From Malus domestica (lineage: Eukaryota; Streptophyta; Magnoliopsida; Rosales; Rosaceae): DNA of 64,000 bases. A model generated the notes under the pieces. The model ran no database searches. It saw nothing but the letters and a program-made list of their open reading frames with translations, and had not been told where the DNA came from. Each line of letters starts with the position of its first letter. The stretch's first letter is position 1. The stretch covers positions 322,501 through 386,500 of the forward strand of contig NC_091675.1 of assembly GCF_042453785.1 (NCBI RefSeq). Reading direction: 5' to 3'. The translations under genes were made by a program, and so were the position numbers. Positions 10,911 to 22,510 of the stretch are shown one piece after another.

Positions 10911-12741
10911 ATGGAGTGTCCTCCACCAACGTTAACAAGCCCCACTCACATCACTGACAATCCAGATACGAAACCCACTAGGTCACCGCCGTCGCCGTGG
11001 CCACAAGAGCCCGACCCCAAGAAGCTCAAAATGTCCACCACCACCACCAGCGACGACGAAGAAGCTACCGCCGCCGCCACCAACGCCGCTAAAACGCCAC
11101 GGTACAAGCGCCGAAAGGTTGCAATATTCTTCGCTTATTTAGGCGTCGGATACCAAGGAATGCAAAAGAATCCAGGCGCCAAAACCATCGAGGGGGACCT
11201 CGAAGAAGCTCTCTACCTTTCCAACGCCGTCCCCGAGCAGGACCGCAACAGCCCTAAGCGCTACGACTGGGCCCGCTCCGCCCGCACCGATAAGGGGGTC
11301 AGCGCCGTCGGCCAGGTTGTCTCGGGCCGCTTCTATGTCGATCCGCCGGGATTCATCGACCGCCTCAATTCAAACCTTTCTCCTCAGATTCGGATTTTCG
11401 GCTACAAACGCGTCACGGCGTCGTTTAACGCGAAGAAGTTCTGTGATCGGAGAAGGTATGTGTATCTGATTCCCGTATTTGCTCTTGATCCTTCTGCTCA
11501 TCGCGATAGAGGGAGCGTGTTGGCTAGTCTTGGGTCTGATCAGGAGTTTGTTAAGTGCTTGGAGTGCTCCGAGAGAGGGCGTAAAGTCGGGGGCTTGATG
11601 GGTAAGCGCACGTATGAATTGAGAGGTACGAATTTTGAGGTAAGCATTTCGTCCAACACCAATGAGTCTATGGTTGAATCTGAAATTGGTGAAAAATTTA
11701 GGGTTCTTCCCGGAAATGCTGGCTGTGATAATTTGATTTCTGAGACCAGAAATGAAGTTAGCCTTAGCATTAATGAAGAAATTAAGGTTCTTACGGAGAA
11801 TGCTGGGGTTGATAATTCGAATTCTGAACTCAAAACTGAAATTAGCATTAGTATTAATAACAATGAGGTTACTGAAATTGAGGTTGAGAATAATCGAGTG
11901 GTCCCCAATGAGGCAGAGGCTGCTGATTTGAATTCGGAGTCACTAGATGATACGAATGTTAGTTTTGGTGAAGAGAAGGCTAATGAAAAAGAGAATACAG
12001 AGGAAGGAAGTGGAAAAGGAAATGGGTTTTGTTATGGTGAGAAGGAGAGGGAAAGGTTCAACAAAATTTTGAATAGTTATGAGGGGACTCATAACTTCCA
12101 CAACTTCACCACCAGAACTAAAGCTGTAGACCCCGCTGCTCAGCGCTACATTATTTCATTCAATGCGAACACCACGGTTACAGTTGAGGGTATGGAATTC
12201 GTTAAGTGTGAGGTTGTGGGGCAGAGCTTCATGCTTCATCAGATTAGGAAGATGATCGGGCTTGCGGTGGCAATCTTCAGGGGATGTGCTCCAGAGTCAT
12301 TGCTCGAAAGAGCATTGCAAAAGTAAGTATTTGGATGATCATAGTATGTTTGTGTATGCTTTTTGTTTTTTTGATTTTGAGAAAGTATGTATGTTTAACT
12401 GAGTTTTTTATGCACAAAAATTCAGGGATGTTAACATCAATGTGCCGACAGCTCCTGAAGTTGGATTGTACTTGGATGAGTGCTTCTTTTCGTCATATAA
12501 CCAGAAATGGGGAGACAGTCATGAAGAGCTGTCAATGAAAGGCTATGAACAAGAGGCAGAAGACTTCAAGATGAAGCATATATACACTCACATAGCATCC
12601 ACCGAGCATAAAGAAGGTGTTGTGGGTCTCTGGTTGCACTCCCTCAACCACCGTAACTATCCGGATTTAGGTCCTGCTGAGAACAATGGAAATACCAGCA
12701 ACGGAATAAGTGCTGATACGGGTAATGTCGTTGCTGAGTAA
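10911..12741 (+). CDS. tRNA pseudouridine synthase, TruA/PUS1 family
   Basis: Converts specific uridines in tRNA to pseudouridine. Two exons, 10911-12322 and 12426-12741, are joined at CAAAA|GTAAGT...TTCAG|GGATG and give 575 residues. The first ATG in frame is at 10911 (MECPPPT); an in-frame upstream TTG is not used as a start here. The N-terminal 65 residues are proline/threonine rich and acidic. The TruA core follows: KVAIFFAYLGVGYQGMQ, then SARTDKGVSAVGQ with the catalytic Asp127, and later HNFHNFTTRTKA and GQSFMLHQIRKMIGL. A low-complexity acidic insert of about 150 residues, with repeated E-I-S-I-S-like segments, separates the two halves of the core. The last exon holds EVGLYLDECFF, typical of eukaryotic Pus1. 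It is next to AMY2, as I recall for Arabidopsis At1g76120. Nuclear or mitochondrial location cannot be decided. Confidence 0.93.
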
Positions 12742-13446
12742 GTTTTTTTTTTTTTTTTCCCACAGGGAATCCGATTTCTTCAATGTATGCCTTTTATTTC
12801 TTCAATGAATACAGCATCTAGCTCTAATGTCTTTTAGGGAAAACAAAAGATGTGGCCCAGTTTCATTCATGGTTTAGGTTACTTGCTGTGTAATTCTTCT
12901 TAGAGAGGAATTTATGATTACAGAAGGGTTTTAAGAAAGTTGATTTATCCCACAGGTTCCTTTCTCTCCTAATTTTTTTTTGTCCGTGGTTCATCATATC
13001 CATAGCCGATGGACGTGCATATATTTGTAAGTTGAAAATTGGGACATTGACCCTTAAACTATGGCCAATTTGTATCTTTGGCTTCTCAACTTACATTCCA
13101 TTAACATCAATATTTGAATTTGGCAAAATGAGGGATGTTGGTCTTTCACGGGAGAATTTTCATCAAAATGAAGCACGTGAGCCCTTTTTAGATAAATGGG
13201 GAAACTCAGTGTACACAGATGTCCCTTAACTTTGACAGAAGAGTTCACATAGAATTGATTAAGAAGTTACATTATGGGCCTTGGTTTAACGGCCCAGTTT
13301 CACTTCCGAATTCCAAATCGAGCGACTTTCCCAATGGTCCAATGTCAACTCGAGTGTCGTGATTCTCGTGAATAATTGTTATAGTTGGAAGGAGAGCCAA
13401 ATCTCTGGCGGGGGGCGTCGGGGGTCCTCCGTGTCTACCCGCGAAA
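12742..13446. other. Spacer between the PUS and F-box genes
   Basis: Holds the 3' region of the pseudouridine synthase gene, including a T-rich tract right after the stop, and the leader of the F-box gene. I recognise no other gene or repeat. Confidence 0.6.
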
Positions 13447-14649
13447 ATGGGGGTGGATTGGACCCAACTACCACCAGAACTCGCCGAATCAATCTCCAAA
13501 AAGCTCACAATCTACGCCGACTACCTCCGATTCCGAGTTGTGTGTCACAGCTGGCGAGCCTCCGTCCCCAAAACCCCGCACCACCTCCCTCCCCAGCTCC
13601 CCTGGCTGATGCTCCCCCAATCCCAGCCCAACCAATCCCACCGGGCCTTCTTCAACCTCTCCAACAGCAGAGTCCACTTCCTCCACCTTCCAGAAGCTTC
13701 TCACCGCAAGCGTCGCTGCGGCTCCTCCCACGGATGGCTCGTCATCCTCGACGAAACACCCTCCGTCCTCCTCGTTAACCCCCTCACGCGCGCCAGGCGC
13801 CACCTCCCTCCGCTCTCCACCTTCCCCGACGTTGTTCGATTTGATTACTCTGAAGTTGGCCGAGAATACGCCCTCCGATCCCCGTCTGGTGACGTCTACA
13901 CGCGCAGCCTGACCCAAATGCGCGATTCGTTTCTGAAAAAGGTCGTCCTTTCATCTAGTCCTCTGGAAGCCAACGGTTTCACTTTCACCGCCGTAGCGAT
14001 TGTCAATCAAACCGGCGACTTGGCGTTTTGCAGGGAAGGAGACCAGTCTTGGACTTTGATCGACGGCGCACAGTCGTATTCCGAGGATGTCATATCTGTC
14101 AACGGCTTGTTTTACGCCGTCGACAAGAAGGGAACCGTGGTGGTGTGCGATGTTAATGGTCCGTCTCCGTCTAGGGTTGGGATTATCCGAACGCCGAGAC
14201 TAGAGGAGGCCGACATGCGATATTTGGTGAGTTCAGGGGATGATTTGTTATTGGTGAGTCGGTATTTGGAGATTGATTACGGTTTTCTGGTGGACAGTAT
14301 GAATGTAAATTACAAGACAGCAAAATTTGACCTTTTTAGGATGAATTGGGCGGGGGAGAGGTGGGACAAGGTTGAGAACTTGGGTGATAGGATGGTGTTT
14401 ATTGGCGAAAACTCATCGTTTTCATTGTCGGCCTCTGATTTTCCAGGAAGTCTTGGAAATTGCGTTTATTTCACAGACGATTATTCGGAATCAAACAACG
14501 AGAGCGGAGTTGGGGGATATGATTCGGGCATTTTCAAATTATGGGATGGAACAATTCAAGAGTTGCCCCCTTATCCAGGGAATTCGAATTATGAGGTGCA
14601 TTGGCCTGCCGGCTCTCTACCTCTTTGGGTAACTCCAAATCCATGCTGA
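13447..14649 (+). CDS. F-box protein with DUF295 domain
   Basis: A single-exon gene of 400 residues. The N terminus, MGVDWTQLPPELAESISKKL followed by Y-x-x-Y-x-R-F-R-x-V-C-x-S-W-R, is a clear F-box (about residues 4-42), the segment that binds SKP1 in SCF ubiquitin ligases. The C-terminal half has the DUF295 beta-rich pattern: SHGWLVILDE, LLVNPLTRARRHLPPL, SRYLEIDY, FDLFRMNW, and ENSSFSLSASDFPGSLGNCVYFTDD near residue 325. This is the plant F-box/DUF295 family, to which Arabidopsis SDC (At2g17690) belongs; substrates are mostly unknown. A related STY kinase gene lies 14 kb away here, which fits the At2g17690/At2g17700 neighbourhood as I remember it. No intron, frameshift or truncation is seen. 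It is not the miR394 target LCR, which has kelch-type sequence. Confidence 0.93.
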   Translation: MGVDWTQLPPELAESISKKLTIYADYLRFRVVCHSWRASVPKTPHHLPPQLPWLMLPQSQPNQSHRAFFNLSNSRVHFLHLPEASHRKRRCGSSHGWLVILDETPSVLLVNPLTRARRHLPPLSTFPDVVRFDYSEVGREYALRSPSGDVYTRSLTQMRDSFLKKVVLSSSPLEANGFTFTAVAIVNQTGDLAFCREGDQSWTLIDGAQSYSEDVISVNGLFYAVDKKGTVVVCDVNGPSPSRVGIIRTPRLEEADMRYLVSSGDDLLLVSRYLEIDYGFLVDSMNVNYKTAKFDLFRMNWAGERWDKVENLGDRMVFIGENSSFSLSASDFPGSLGNCVYFTDDYSESNNESGVGGYDSGIFKLWDGTIQELPPYPGNSNYEVHWPAGSLPLWVTPNPC

Positions 14650-15679
14650 TGCAGTGAAGGCAGGTCATCATTTCAATTGAATGGTAATTAATCGCAGTTA
14701 TCAGGTGTTAATCATAATGTTAAACAACGGTTTGTACATAATATATTTTCTGTTTCATTCATTTGTTTATGATGTGTGTTAAGTGTGTACACCCGCTCTT
14801 AGAATTCCATGTAATAATTGACTCTCTGCAGTAATCCGTTATATGTCAATGTTTAATAACTGAGATACCGCCGTTGTGTATCAACTCCCTGGTAACTTTA
14901 GTGATGTTTACATGATTTAAACTCTGATGCGTCACCGGATGTGTATCTCCGAGTACAAAAGGGGATATGATCCGGTTACATGGCAGATTCGCTCGTCTCA
15001 AAGGGATTGTGATGTACAATTACAGATGAAACATTATGGTGGTGACTAGTTTTCGTTTTGCAGAATAAAGTTCTGGAGCTCTGGTAGGGAACTGGGAATA
15101 TTGGCAGAGGGATTCTCCGTTTGTGCTGAAATGATTTCATAATTGGAATTGAGCACCAAAGAGCTATGGTGATTTGCACATTACCTATTTACTTCACGTG
15201 CTTGGCCGGACGATAGGTTCCATATCTTGTCCTTTAGCTATTACAAGTGGCCTTTTGGGGCCGGTATGTTTGTCCCGGTTTGGTGCTTGTTAGTTAACCA
15301 AGACAAAACCTTTTTGTTTATTATGTGACATATAGGGAGGGCAAAAGCGATTTTGATTCTGTTTGACTGGAAAACTTACAACTTTGCTTGGCTCATTGAA
15401 TCGTTTTCTGGATACGCACCTGCATCAACAAGGGCTTGGTACAATTTTTTAGTAAAAACACTTCTAACAAAAACGCATCGGAGAACAAGGGTTTCTTGCA
15501 ACCGATTCTAGAGAGCCTAATGCGATTATGCTGCGTATAGCGCAAACATTTTAACTGAGGAACTGAGTACGAAACAGAAATCAAACCGGTTCCTTTCAAA
15601 CTTGAACTTTTTGTACAATTTGAAGTTACTGTGAACAACCTAAAGCAAACTGGTATCCTCCAATACAGGTGCACCCTAG
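14650..15679. other. Convergent 3' regions of the F-box and CRAL-TRIO genes
   Basis: About 1 kb between two convergent stops. A 99-residue minus-strand open frame at 15393-15692 overlaps the end of the CRAL-TRIO gene and looks like its 3' untranslated region. No repeat or further gene is recognised. Confidence 0.55.
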
Positions 15680-16674
15680 CTAGGCAATACAACGCATGGA
15701 GTACATGGACACAGCAGGCGAATCCAGCAAGGACGATGTCGTAGAAGACGCAAAGGAGGAAGGCCCGTAGACTCTGGGGTGATCACTCTCTAATCCATAG
15801 TCCATGATCGGACGGTACTCCAGCTGCTCATCGTAATCGTACACGAAATCCGGAACTTCCACCTCATTCCTCCGCACCTGAACCCACAGAAACTCCAGCC
15901 TTGTCACATACTTTAGCTTCTTGTACAACCTGCAGCACCACCAATAAAAACCACAAGCCACGCATCACCATCACCATTCAATGACATGCGCCGTGGCCCG
16001 TGGGTCAACGTTTGATAAAATTGTTAATTAATATTTGTCGTATTAATTATCATCTAATTAAACATGCATCGATGTTTTTTAATTAGTGTTACGTACGTAA
16101 CGTACCCTCCGGTGAAAAGGAGACGACCAAAGGTGGCAAGGAAGAGCTTGGCCTGCAATCCTGGGTGGAGAAAGTAAACGGCTTGGAGGCGATCCTTGAC
16201 GGCGGTCGGAATTGCCCCGTAGATGGATCGCAGGGTTGAAATTCCGGGAAAGTTGTCGCCGCGATTCACATCTGTGTGAACGTACACCACCGAGAAGAAG
16301 GCTTTGTCACCTAACTTTGGGAATATTTTCTCCTCCAAGTACTTGTTCACAGCCTCGTTGCTCACGCTTCGAGCTGGTCATGAACATTTAACATGATCAA
16401 AGTAAATTCAGAGTACCCAATTAGTGACGTCCTAATTAAGTAACAAATATTTGTCTGAGTTTGGTAGCGTCGGCTTATAACTAAGGAGGGCGCTAAAATG
16501 AAAAGGTATGGATTCTAGGGAATAATTACCTGGAAAGAACTTTCCGACGATGCGAAGAACCTTTCGACCATGTTTGTCCCGGCCTTGAATCTTAAAGACT
16601 TGAAGTTTCTCAAGGAGGTGTTGCTGGTCCGATATTGAGATTGTTGGTATGTAAGGAGGAGAAGAATAGTTCAT
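15680..16674 (-). CDS. CRAL-TRIO (Sec14-like) domain protein
   Basis: Three exons, 16674-16530, 16373-16106 and 15929-15680, join at GT-AG sites into 220 residues. The product starts MNYSSPPYIPTISISDQQHL. Residues about 25-150 form a compact CRAL-TRIO fold: FKIQGRDKHGRKVLRIVGKF, KYLEEKIFPKLGDKAFF, VVYVHTDVNRGDNFPGISTL, and VYFLHPGLQAKLFLATFGRL. The tail RRNEVEVPDFVYDYDEQLEY to SMYSMRCIA is strongly conserved in a small plant subgroup that I recall as At4g35750/At3g10210, annotated as Sec14p-like or GDAP2-like. These proteins are presumed to bind or move phospholipid or another small lipophilic ligand in the cytosol; the ligand is unknown. Compared with full Sec14 proteins it lacks the N-terminal CRAL-TRIO-N helices, which is normal for the subgroup. 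Confidence 0.9.
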
Positions 16675-17849
16675 TTTTACAAATTCTGAACTTTCCCGAT
16701 AGACTCGAGAGAGTGCAGTTGTGGTTATTAATAATACAGTGGAATTTGCGAAAATTAAGCAGAATAATTTCTTGAAACGGAAATCCAAAAGTGTGAAAAA
16801 GTAAGAGGAAGGGATAAGGGTTGCTTTTGCTTTTGAGTTTTGAGAGGGAAAAGATGATGAAGTGTTGCCGCAAAGTGCAAAGCATGCAGGGTTTCTGTTT
16901 GTCTGGATTATATAGTGAGGAGAAGGAGTTGCAGGATTAGGGTATGGATCATGGGACCCAAACAAAAGAGCGCGATGGAAGATGGACGGTAATGATGAGG
17001 GAGGGCATTGAGGACAATGAGGAGGGTATATTCTTAAGAATCTTCCGAATGGATATTGAGCCGATCGAGTCTGGCTAACTCTGAATGCATGGTCTGACTC
17101 GGTGCAGATACTTTGCCAAGTTTGCAAAGTGCCAGTGGATGTGGAGTGCCCTCCCATATTTGGTCTCTTGGATCGTAATTCGTATGGATATTGGATTCAA
17201 TGGATTGTTGATATTTGATCTACTTGTAATCGTCTACGTTCATAGTTGTGCTTATGATAAATACTAAGAGCAAATTACAATTCCATTACTTTGAAAAGAA
17301 AAAAAAATTACAATTCCATCACCTTGTATACTTAGAAATGGATCTTACATATGAAATGCTAGATGCTTCCACTTATCCATTTAAATTTGGGAAATTTACG
17401 CGTCCAAGATAAATTAACTTTCAATCTTTGCAGTAGGATTAAGGAAACAAATCTCTAAATAAGGGATGTTAACCCAACTAGACCATACCATTCAAATCGA
17501 TATTAGATAAATAAGTCCATATAAAACAAGTGTGTATGGTTGAGAAATGCAACAGATAAAGCGAGCCATAATGTTTTGGCAATGAAAGAGACCCACTACT
17601 ACCTGTTGAATCTCGATGGAAACTTTGCAAACCTTTCTTCTTCATAAAACACCAAACAACGCAGGCTAAATATCCAATTAATTAATGCTGCTTTTATTGA
17701 ATATAATTAAACTAAAACTGTGGTATAATCATTGATCGGCAGGCTATAATCTAACGTATATACCTAGCTAAACGATATATACAACAAGGTGTAGCATGCA
17801 TCGTTTGAAAGGTCCATGACAACTTCTTGACAATGTGGCTGGATTGTTA

Positions 17850-17994
17850 ATCAAGTTTGGTAGCATTCCTATTCACTTGTAAGTGAAAAGTTTTAGATTC
17901 GATTTTTCGTCAAATGCGAGTTTGAACCGCATTGTTAGGCTAAGCCCACCTCCTCCCTTTAGTGTAGATAATATCACTTGTTCAAAAATAAAAT
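17850..17994 (+). mobile_element. SINE-like repeat, family C copy 1
   Basis: The copy runs from a head that resembles a tRNA-type promoter (gttTGGTAGcattcct, then AGATTCGATTTTTCG as a B-box-like block) to a tail agtgtagataatatcacttgttc followed by A-rich DNA. Three more copies in the opposite orientation occur at about 35470-35645, 44461-44640 and 62214-62335. The tRNA-like head and oligo-A/T tail suggest a SINE; that class is inferred. Confidence 0.6.
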
Positions 17995-18256
17995 TTTATA
18001 TGTATGTAATGGGTTGCCCTTCCCTAAACAAAAACAAAAGAAAGGGCTGTTGGATGGTTGGACTCGGATCCATTATCCAATTGGGAGGAATGCGGAACAG
18101 AAACAGGACTCATCATTCATTTGGTGGGATAAGAGTCCCACTTCCACCATGCTTGTGTCGTATGGAGCTACGCAGCAAATATTAATATATTAATTAATTA
18201 TGAAGTAAACGATGATAGAGGTCTCTATCAAATGAATATCTGAAATCCATTCTTCT

Positions 18257-18430
18257 AATCTATATAAGCGTTTGAAGTAGACATATGTGATGTATAGCAT
18301 CAATCAAAAGAGAGGTTGAAGAATATAGGAAAAACATGAAAGGAATCTATATAAGCGTTTGAAGTAGACATATGTGATGTATAGCATCAATCAAAAGAGA
18401 GGTTGAAGAATATAGGAAAAACATGAAAGG
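18257..18430. repeat. Direct tandem repeat, 87 bp x 2
   Basis: The block beginning aatctatataagcgtttgaa is repeated immediately, with no visible mismatch, at an offset of 87 bp. It ends 11 bp before the tRNA-Pro-like gene. The near identity indicates a recent local duplication. No coding meaning is apparent. Confidence 0.95.
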
Positions 18431-18441
18431 ATAGGCCCATA

Positions 18442-18513
18442 GGGCCATTCCGAGAATCGAACTTGAAACCTCTCGCACCCAAAACGAGAATCGTACAACT
18501 AGACCAAATGCCC
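18442..18513 (-). tRNA. tRNA-Pro (anticodon UGG), probably decaying
   Basis: The minus strand gives a 72-nt cloverleaf: acceptor GGGCATT, D-arm beginning TGGTCTAGTTG, anticodon arm CTCGT-TTTGGGT-GCGAG with anticodon TGG, T-loop GTTCGATTC and 3' half CTCGGAATGGCCC. Relative to the usual plant tRNA-Pro there is a G-G mismatch at the third acceptor pair. The 5' side of the T stem has changed from a CCGAG-like to a TCAAG-like sequence, leaving one mismatch, and a wobble pair closes the anticodon stem. Several of these changes are C-to-T or G-to-A, as expected from methylated cytosine decay. It may be a pseudogene or weakly active. Confidence 0.6.
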
Positions 18514-19290
18514 TCATCGCTACTTCATTAACTTTTGAAGTTTAATATTCAAGGTATTATAAGTTGGGGAACAAAACATGCTGTGTTAAGCCTTCGTCTA
18601 ATGAGTGCAAGAAGTTGGAGTTGCTTCCAAAATGTTATGAGGCCTTTCGAGCACTGGATATTAAGCCCTAGATTACCATCCATTATCAGAGACCACAGAT
18701 GGAATAATACTAAGCTGGGAAAATTGAACCCAACTATATGTTTTGGGCTATCGATTTCGGCTCAGTTTTAAGCCCATGAAGGGCAGAAGAAGATAACATG
18801 ATTGCATCCGCCCCCTTGCATAGCTGCGTTAAGGGTGTGGGGAGAGTGGGGGATTTAAATAAAGTTATATAATAAATTGGTATTAAAATTGACATTCATT
18901 TGAGTCGAATCTAAGATTTTACATTAATAAGTGAATAAAAATATCATTACGCTGCAGTACTAAATGACAAAAAATTGGATTTACTTCATCCTTATGACTT
19001 TTAAAGGCCATAATTTCCTATTGCATCCCATTACAAGGGAATTTTTTACTTCGTTTGTTCGTAACTATAAATCACTATATGATGCGTACATAAAACTAAC
19101 TCATTAAAATTTCTTAATTTCAAACATAACAATTATGCACACATATAAAATTACGGTCTTTTTTTCAAAAAAACTTTTTAATACCATAATTACAATTGCA
19201 TCCCATTATTTAACTTAATTGTAAATCATTACTGGTCTGAAACATAGACATCATCACAACCCAGATTCGCTTTTAAGAAATAGAGGACAT

Positions 19291-20218
19291 ACAGTTGACC
19301 GGGCGGGTCTAGTGATTTTTGAGGTCTGGGAGGACGCCAAAAAAATGTGCCTTCATTTTATATAAGAAAATTATTTATTTTCACACGTAAGACATTGATC
19401 AAATTATACTTAAAAAATCATTTCAAATTTAATAATTTAGAAAACCGGAAAAACTATTTCATTTTGTATCGTGAGAAGGAAACAAAAAAACTTCAGGTTT
19501 ACAAGTACATAAATATGAGTTTTGTTTTCTATCTTTTAAAATGTTTTTGTATAAATCATGAGATGTTTTTTCTTATTTACTAACCTTGTCAATATGGGAT
19601 TAAAAAAGTAATGATGTTTTTTTTGTCTTTAATTGGTATGTATAAGTAATAAATGAGTATTAAATTAAACATTTTGATGACACGTCATATGATTTGCAAA
19701 TTTGGTCAAAACATTTGATCAACGCATTACTCTTTGTTGAAGATTAGACTTGAATTGGAACAACTGTTTAAAAATAACAATTCACATACCTACTAGCTAC
19801 TAATTAAAAATAAATTAACAACCAAACAAAAATTTGTAAAAATTGAAAAGAATAAACATGCACTTAGCATTTTGAACTTAGGACATCTTGTTAATTTTAA
19901 ACAACAAAAACCATTAATTCTAATTAAACTTCTTGATTATTTAGCCAAATTTTATATATTTATACTCTTATGAAAAGAAATTTGTAACAATTGAAAGGGA
20001 AATAAGCACACATGATGTTTTGAACCCAAGAACTCCTCATTAATATCAAACAACAAAATCATCGGTTATAGTTAAATTTTTTTTGTCATTGAACAAAGTT
20101 TTATAAATTTATACTTTTATGAAAATATATATAAATATATCACCCTAATAATTTTAGTACTCTTAATTATTTTGGACCCTAAACGGTCGCCCTGACAGCA
20201 CTAACCCTAGGCCGGGCC
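19291..20218. mobile_element. Possible non-autonomous hAT-like remnant
   Basis: The right edge reads inward as caggcccggcctagggttag, a terminus type seen in plant hAT elements. The left edge has a looser version (gaccgggcgggtctagtg). The interior is AT-rich and noncoding. I cannot show matching 8-bp target duplications, so both limits and class are weak. Confidence 0.3.
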
Positions 20219-21288
20219 TGTACCCAAGGGGTCAACTACTATTCTAAATATAGTAAGCGGAGAACTATTGTTTATTAGAAGCGCCCGAGTGATGGAGTTG
20301 TTACATCATTGAAGTCAACATTAGTCAAACAATATTTACCATAGCTCTGGTTAGACTATATGTACTGTAGTGCTGGGGGTTGAGCCTTTTGAATTTTAAA
20401 ACTACCTCATTAAAATCACACAAACTATATTTTAAACATATCACATTACGATTTGTCTACCAGAATAAAATTACTCTGCAAACATTAGGAGGCAAATGTT
20501 ACTCCTACAGGATTATTAATGATAATTGATGAGTAGTGGAGAGATAAAATGAGACTGATCAGCGTAATGATGAAAAAGGTTTTCGTGAACAGAAATCTAT
20601 TAAGATGTTTTTATAAAAAATAGGTATGAAAAAAAATTGAGCTAAAAAAAAGTGTGTTGTAAATATTTTAAAAAAAATTATTTTTATAGTTTTGAATGAA
20701 AAAAAAAAACTAAAAACGTGAAGTAGAAAAAATAAATTTATTCTTCTAGTATAAAAAAATATTTTTTTTTTCAAAACACAGAAATACCAAATCAGCCTTT
20801 AAACCACCTGCAGTGAGCACATAAATCACCAAACATATACTACCTGGTATTTGCCAATGGATAAATCCGGGCCCCAAACAGCGTATGGACGGGAGTCAAA
20901 TAGTCAAACTTAATCGACGGTCCAGTTAGCGTGCATGGATAAGCTCCCGGTGGGGTTGAATGCACTGGAAACAATCAGAGAAGGGTGGTCAGATATCTAC
21001 CAGCAGATGTACGCCAAGATTTTGTTTCAGTCAACAGTTTCATAGGCACAACAGAATCCCCTCTCCCTCCCCTCGAGATTGCATGTCAAACCTCCTCTCT
21101 CGGACTTCGCACAAAGACAAGAGAGAGAAGTGAGGTTTCTCGTTCCTTCTCTCTCTCTCTCTCCTCTGTCCTCAGAGAGATATTACAAAGAGCTAGCTAC
21201 TTACGTACAGCTGCAGAGATGTCAGTCTTCGAACAACTCAAACATTACCCGGAGGGGTGAGAGAGTAGAGAGAGACAGAGAGCAATTA

Positions 21289-22200
21289 GGCCATCTCTAA
21301 CCGAGGGCCGGTAGCCCTCTGGCTCTCCAAGATTCTCCAAGATATTAATATTTTAATGAACAGTATAGGGCCATATTTGCCTCCGTCTCCAACCGAGGGC
21401 CAGAGGGCTCGTTTTAGCCCTGTCACAAAAAACCGTCTCCAACCGAGGGCTAAATGGCCATAGGGCCAAACATAATTTATTATTTAAAAGCTACAACTTA
21501 ATTTTATTTAAAAATCATGTTGGTTAGTGTTGTATAATTTTTATGTTGGTTAATGTTATTTAATATTGTTTCATATTGTTTAATGTTGTTTCATGTTACT
21601 TAATTTAATTTAATGTTGTATAATGGCTTAGGAAGTTATAGGAAAAAAATAGAATTTAAAAAAAATATAAAACAAATTTTGTGAAATAGAAGTTATAGGA
21701 AAAAAATGGAATTAAAAAAAAAATATGAAACAAATTTTGTAAAACAGAAGTTATATGAAAAAAATATGAACCAAATTTTGTAAAATATAAGTTATAGGAA
21801 AAAAGTAGAATTAAAAAAAAATTGAAACAAATTTTGTAAAATAGAAGTTATAGGAAGTTATAGAAAAAAAAAAGAAAAAAAAAAGGGTTTACAACGGCTA
21901 GTGGCGCTAGCCATTGGAAGTTTAAATTCAAATTGTTATTTCTGTCGGTTATAACCGACAGAAATAATGTATATTATATTATTTCTGTCGGTTATAACCG
22001 ACAGAAATGAGAAACATTAAAAAAAAAAATAGCCAGCCCGGGGCTGGCTGGTTGGCCGAAAGCAGCCAGCCCTCCAGCCCTCTCCGATCCCGTGGGGCCC
22101 TCCCAGATTCCCGAGCCCTCTGGCCTAGCCCTCGGTTGGAGACGATTTTAGGGTTATTTTCGACCCTCTGACCCTCTGGATCCTTCGGTTGGAGATGGCC
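21289..22200. mobile_element. Tourist/PIF-Harbinger-like MITE, 912 bp
   Basis: The inverted ends are GGCCATCTC(T/C)AACCGA on both sides (16 bp, one mismatch). They are flanked by TTA at 21286-21288 and 22201-22203, the 3-bp target duplication of PIF/Harbinger elements. Inside are four imperfect tandem units (21633-21860) built on caaattttgtaaaatagaag, two perfect 28-bp palindromes (21938-21965 and 21981-22008), and GC-rich subterminal copies of the aaccgagggc motif. There is no transposase, so it is non-autonomous. It lies about 300 bp upstream of the HMG-box gene start. Confidence 0.85.
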
Positions 22201-22510
22201 TTAATTAATTAGCGTAAGAGGAGGTTTCGAAATGACAGAAAAAACCAATTTGGCACAAGCGTTACGTTACATCTCACGCGTCCCAATTTCTTTTTTTTTT
22301 AAATTTATTGAAAAACAGCTTTGGTCAGAGTATTTACTGTATTGCTTAATTACACCTTAAGCTTATCCCGGAAATCATCGCGTTCTTTACTCCATACACT
22401 CTTTACTCTTTACTTAAAATTGTTGCATCTCATTATTGTTTTCTTTACTTTTACCCTTGTTGGTGGTTTTCCGGCAAGGGTGTGGCGGAGAAGAAGAGGA
22501 GGAGGAGGAG

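Larger units (their letters stand above)
16675..21285. other. Repeat-rich gene-poor interval
   Basis: About 4.6 kb between the CRAL-TRIO gene promoter and the Tourist-like element. It holds a SINE-like copy (17850-17994), an 87-bp tandem repeat (18257-18430), a tRNA-Pro-like gene (18442-18513) and a doubtful hAT-like remnant (about 19291-20218). The rest is AT-rich with homopolymer runs. Small frames such as 19347-19583 are low complexity and not credible genes. Confidence 0.6.

Noticed and set aside
13447-14649. The F-box gene as the miR394 target LCR
   Set aside because: The protein has a DUF295 C terminus and no complement to miR394 was noticed in the sequence.
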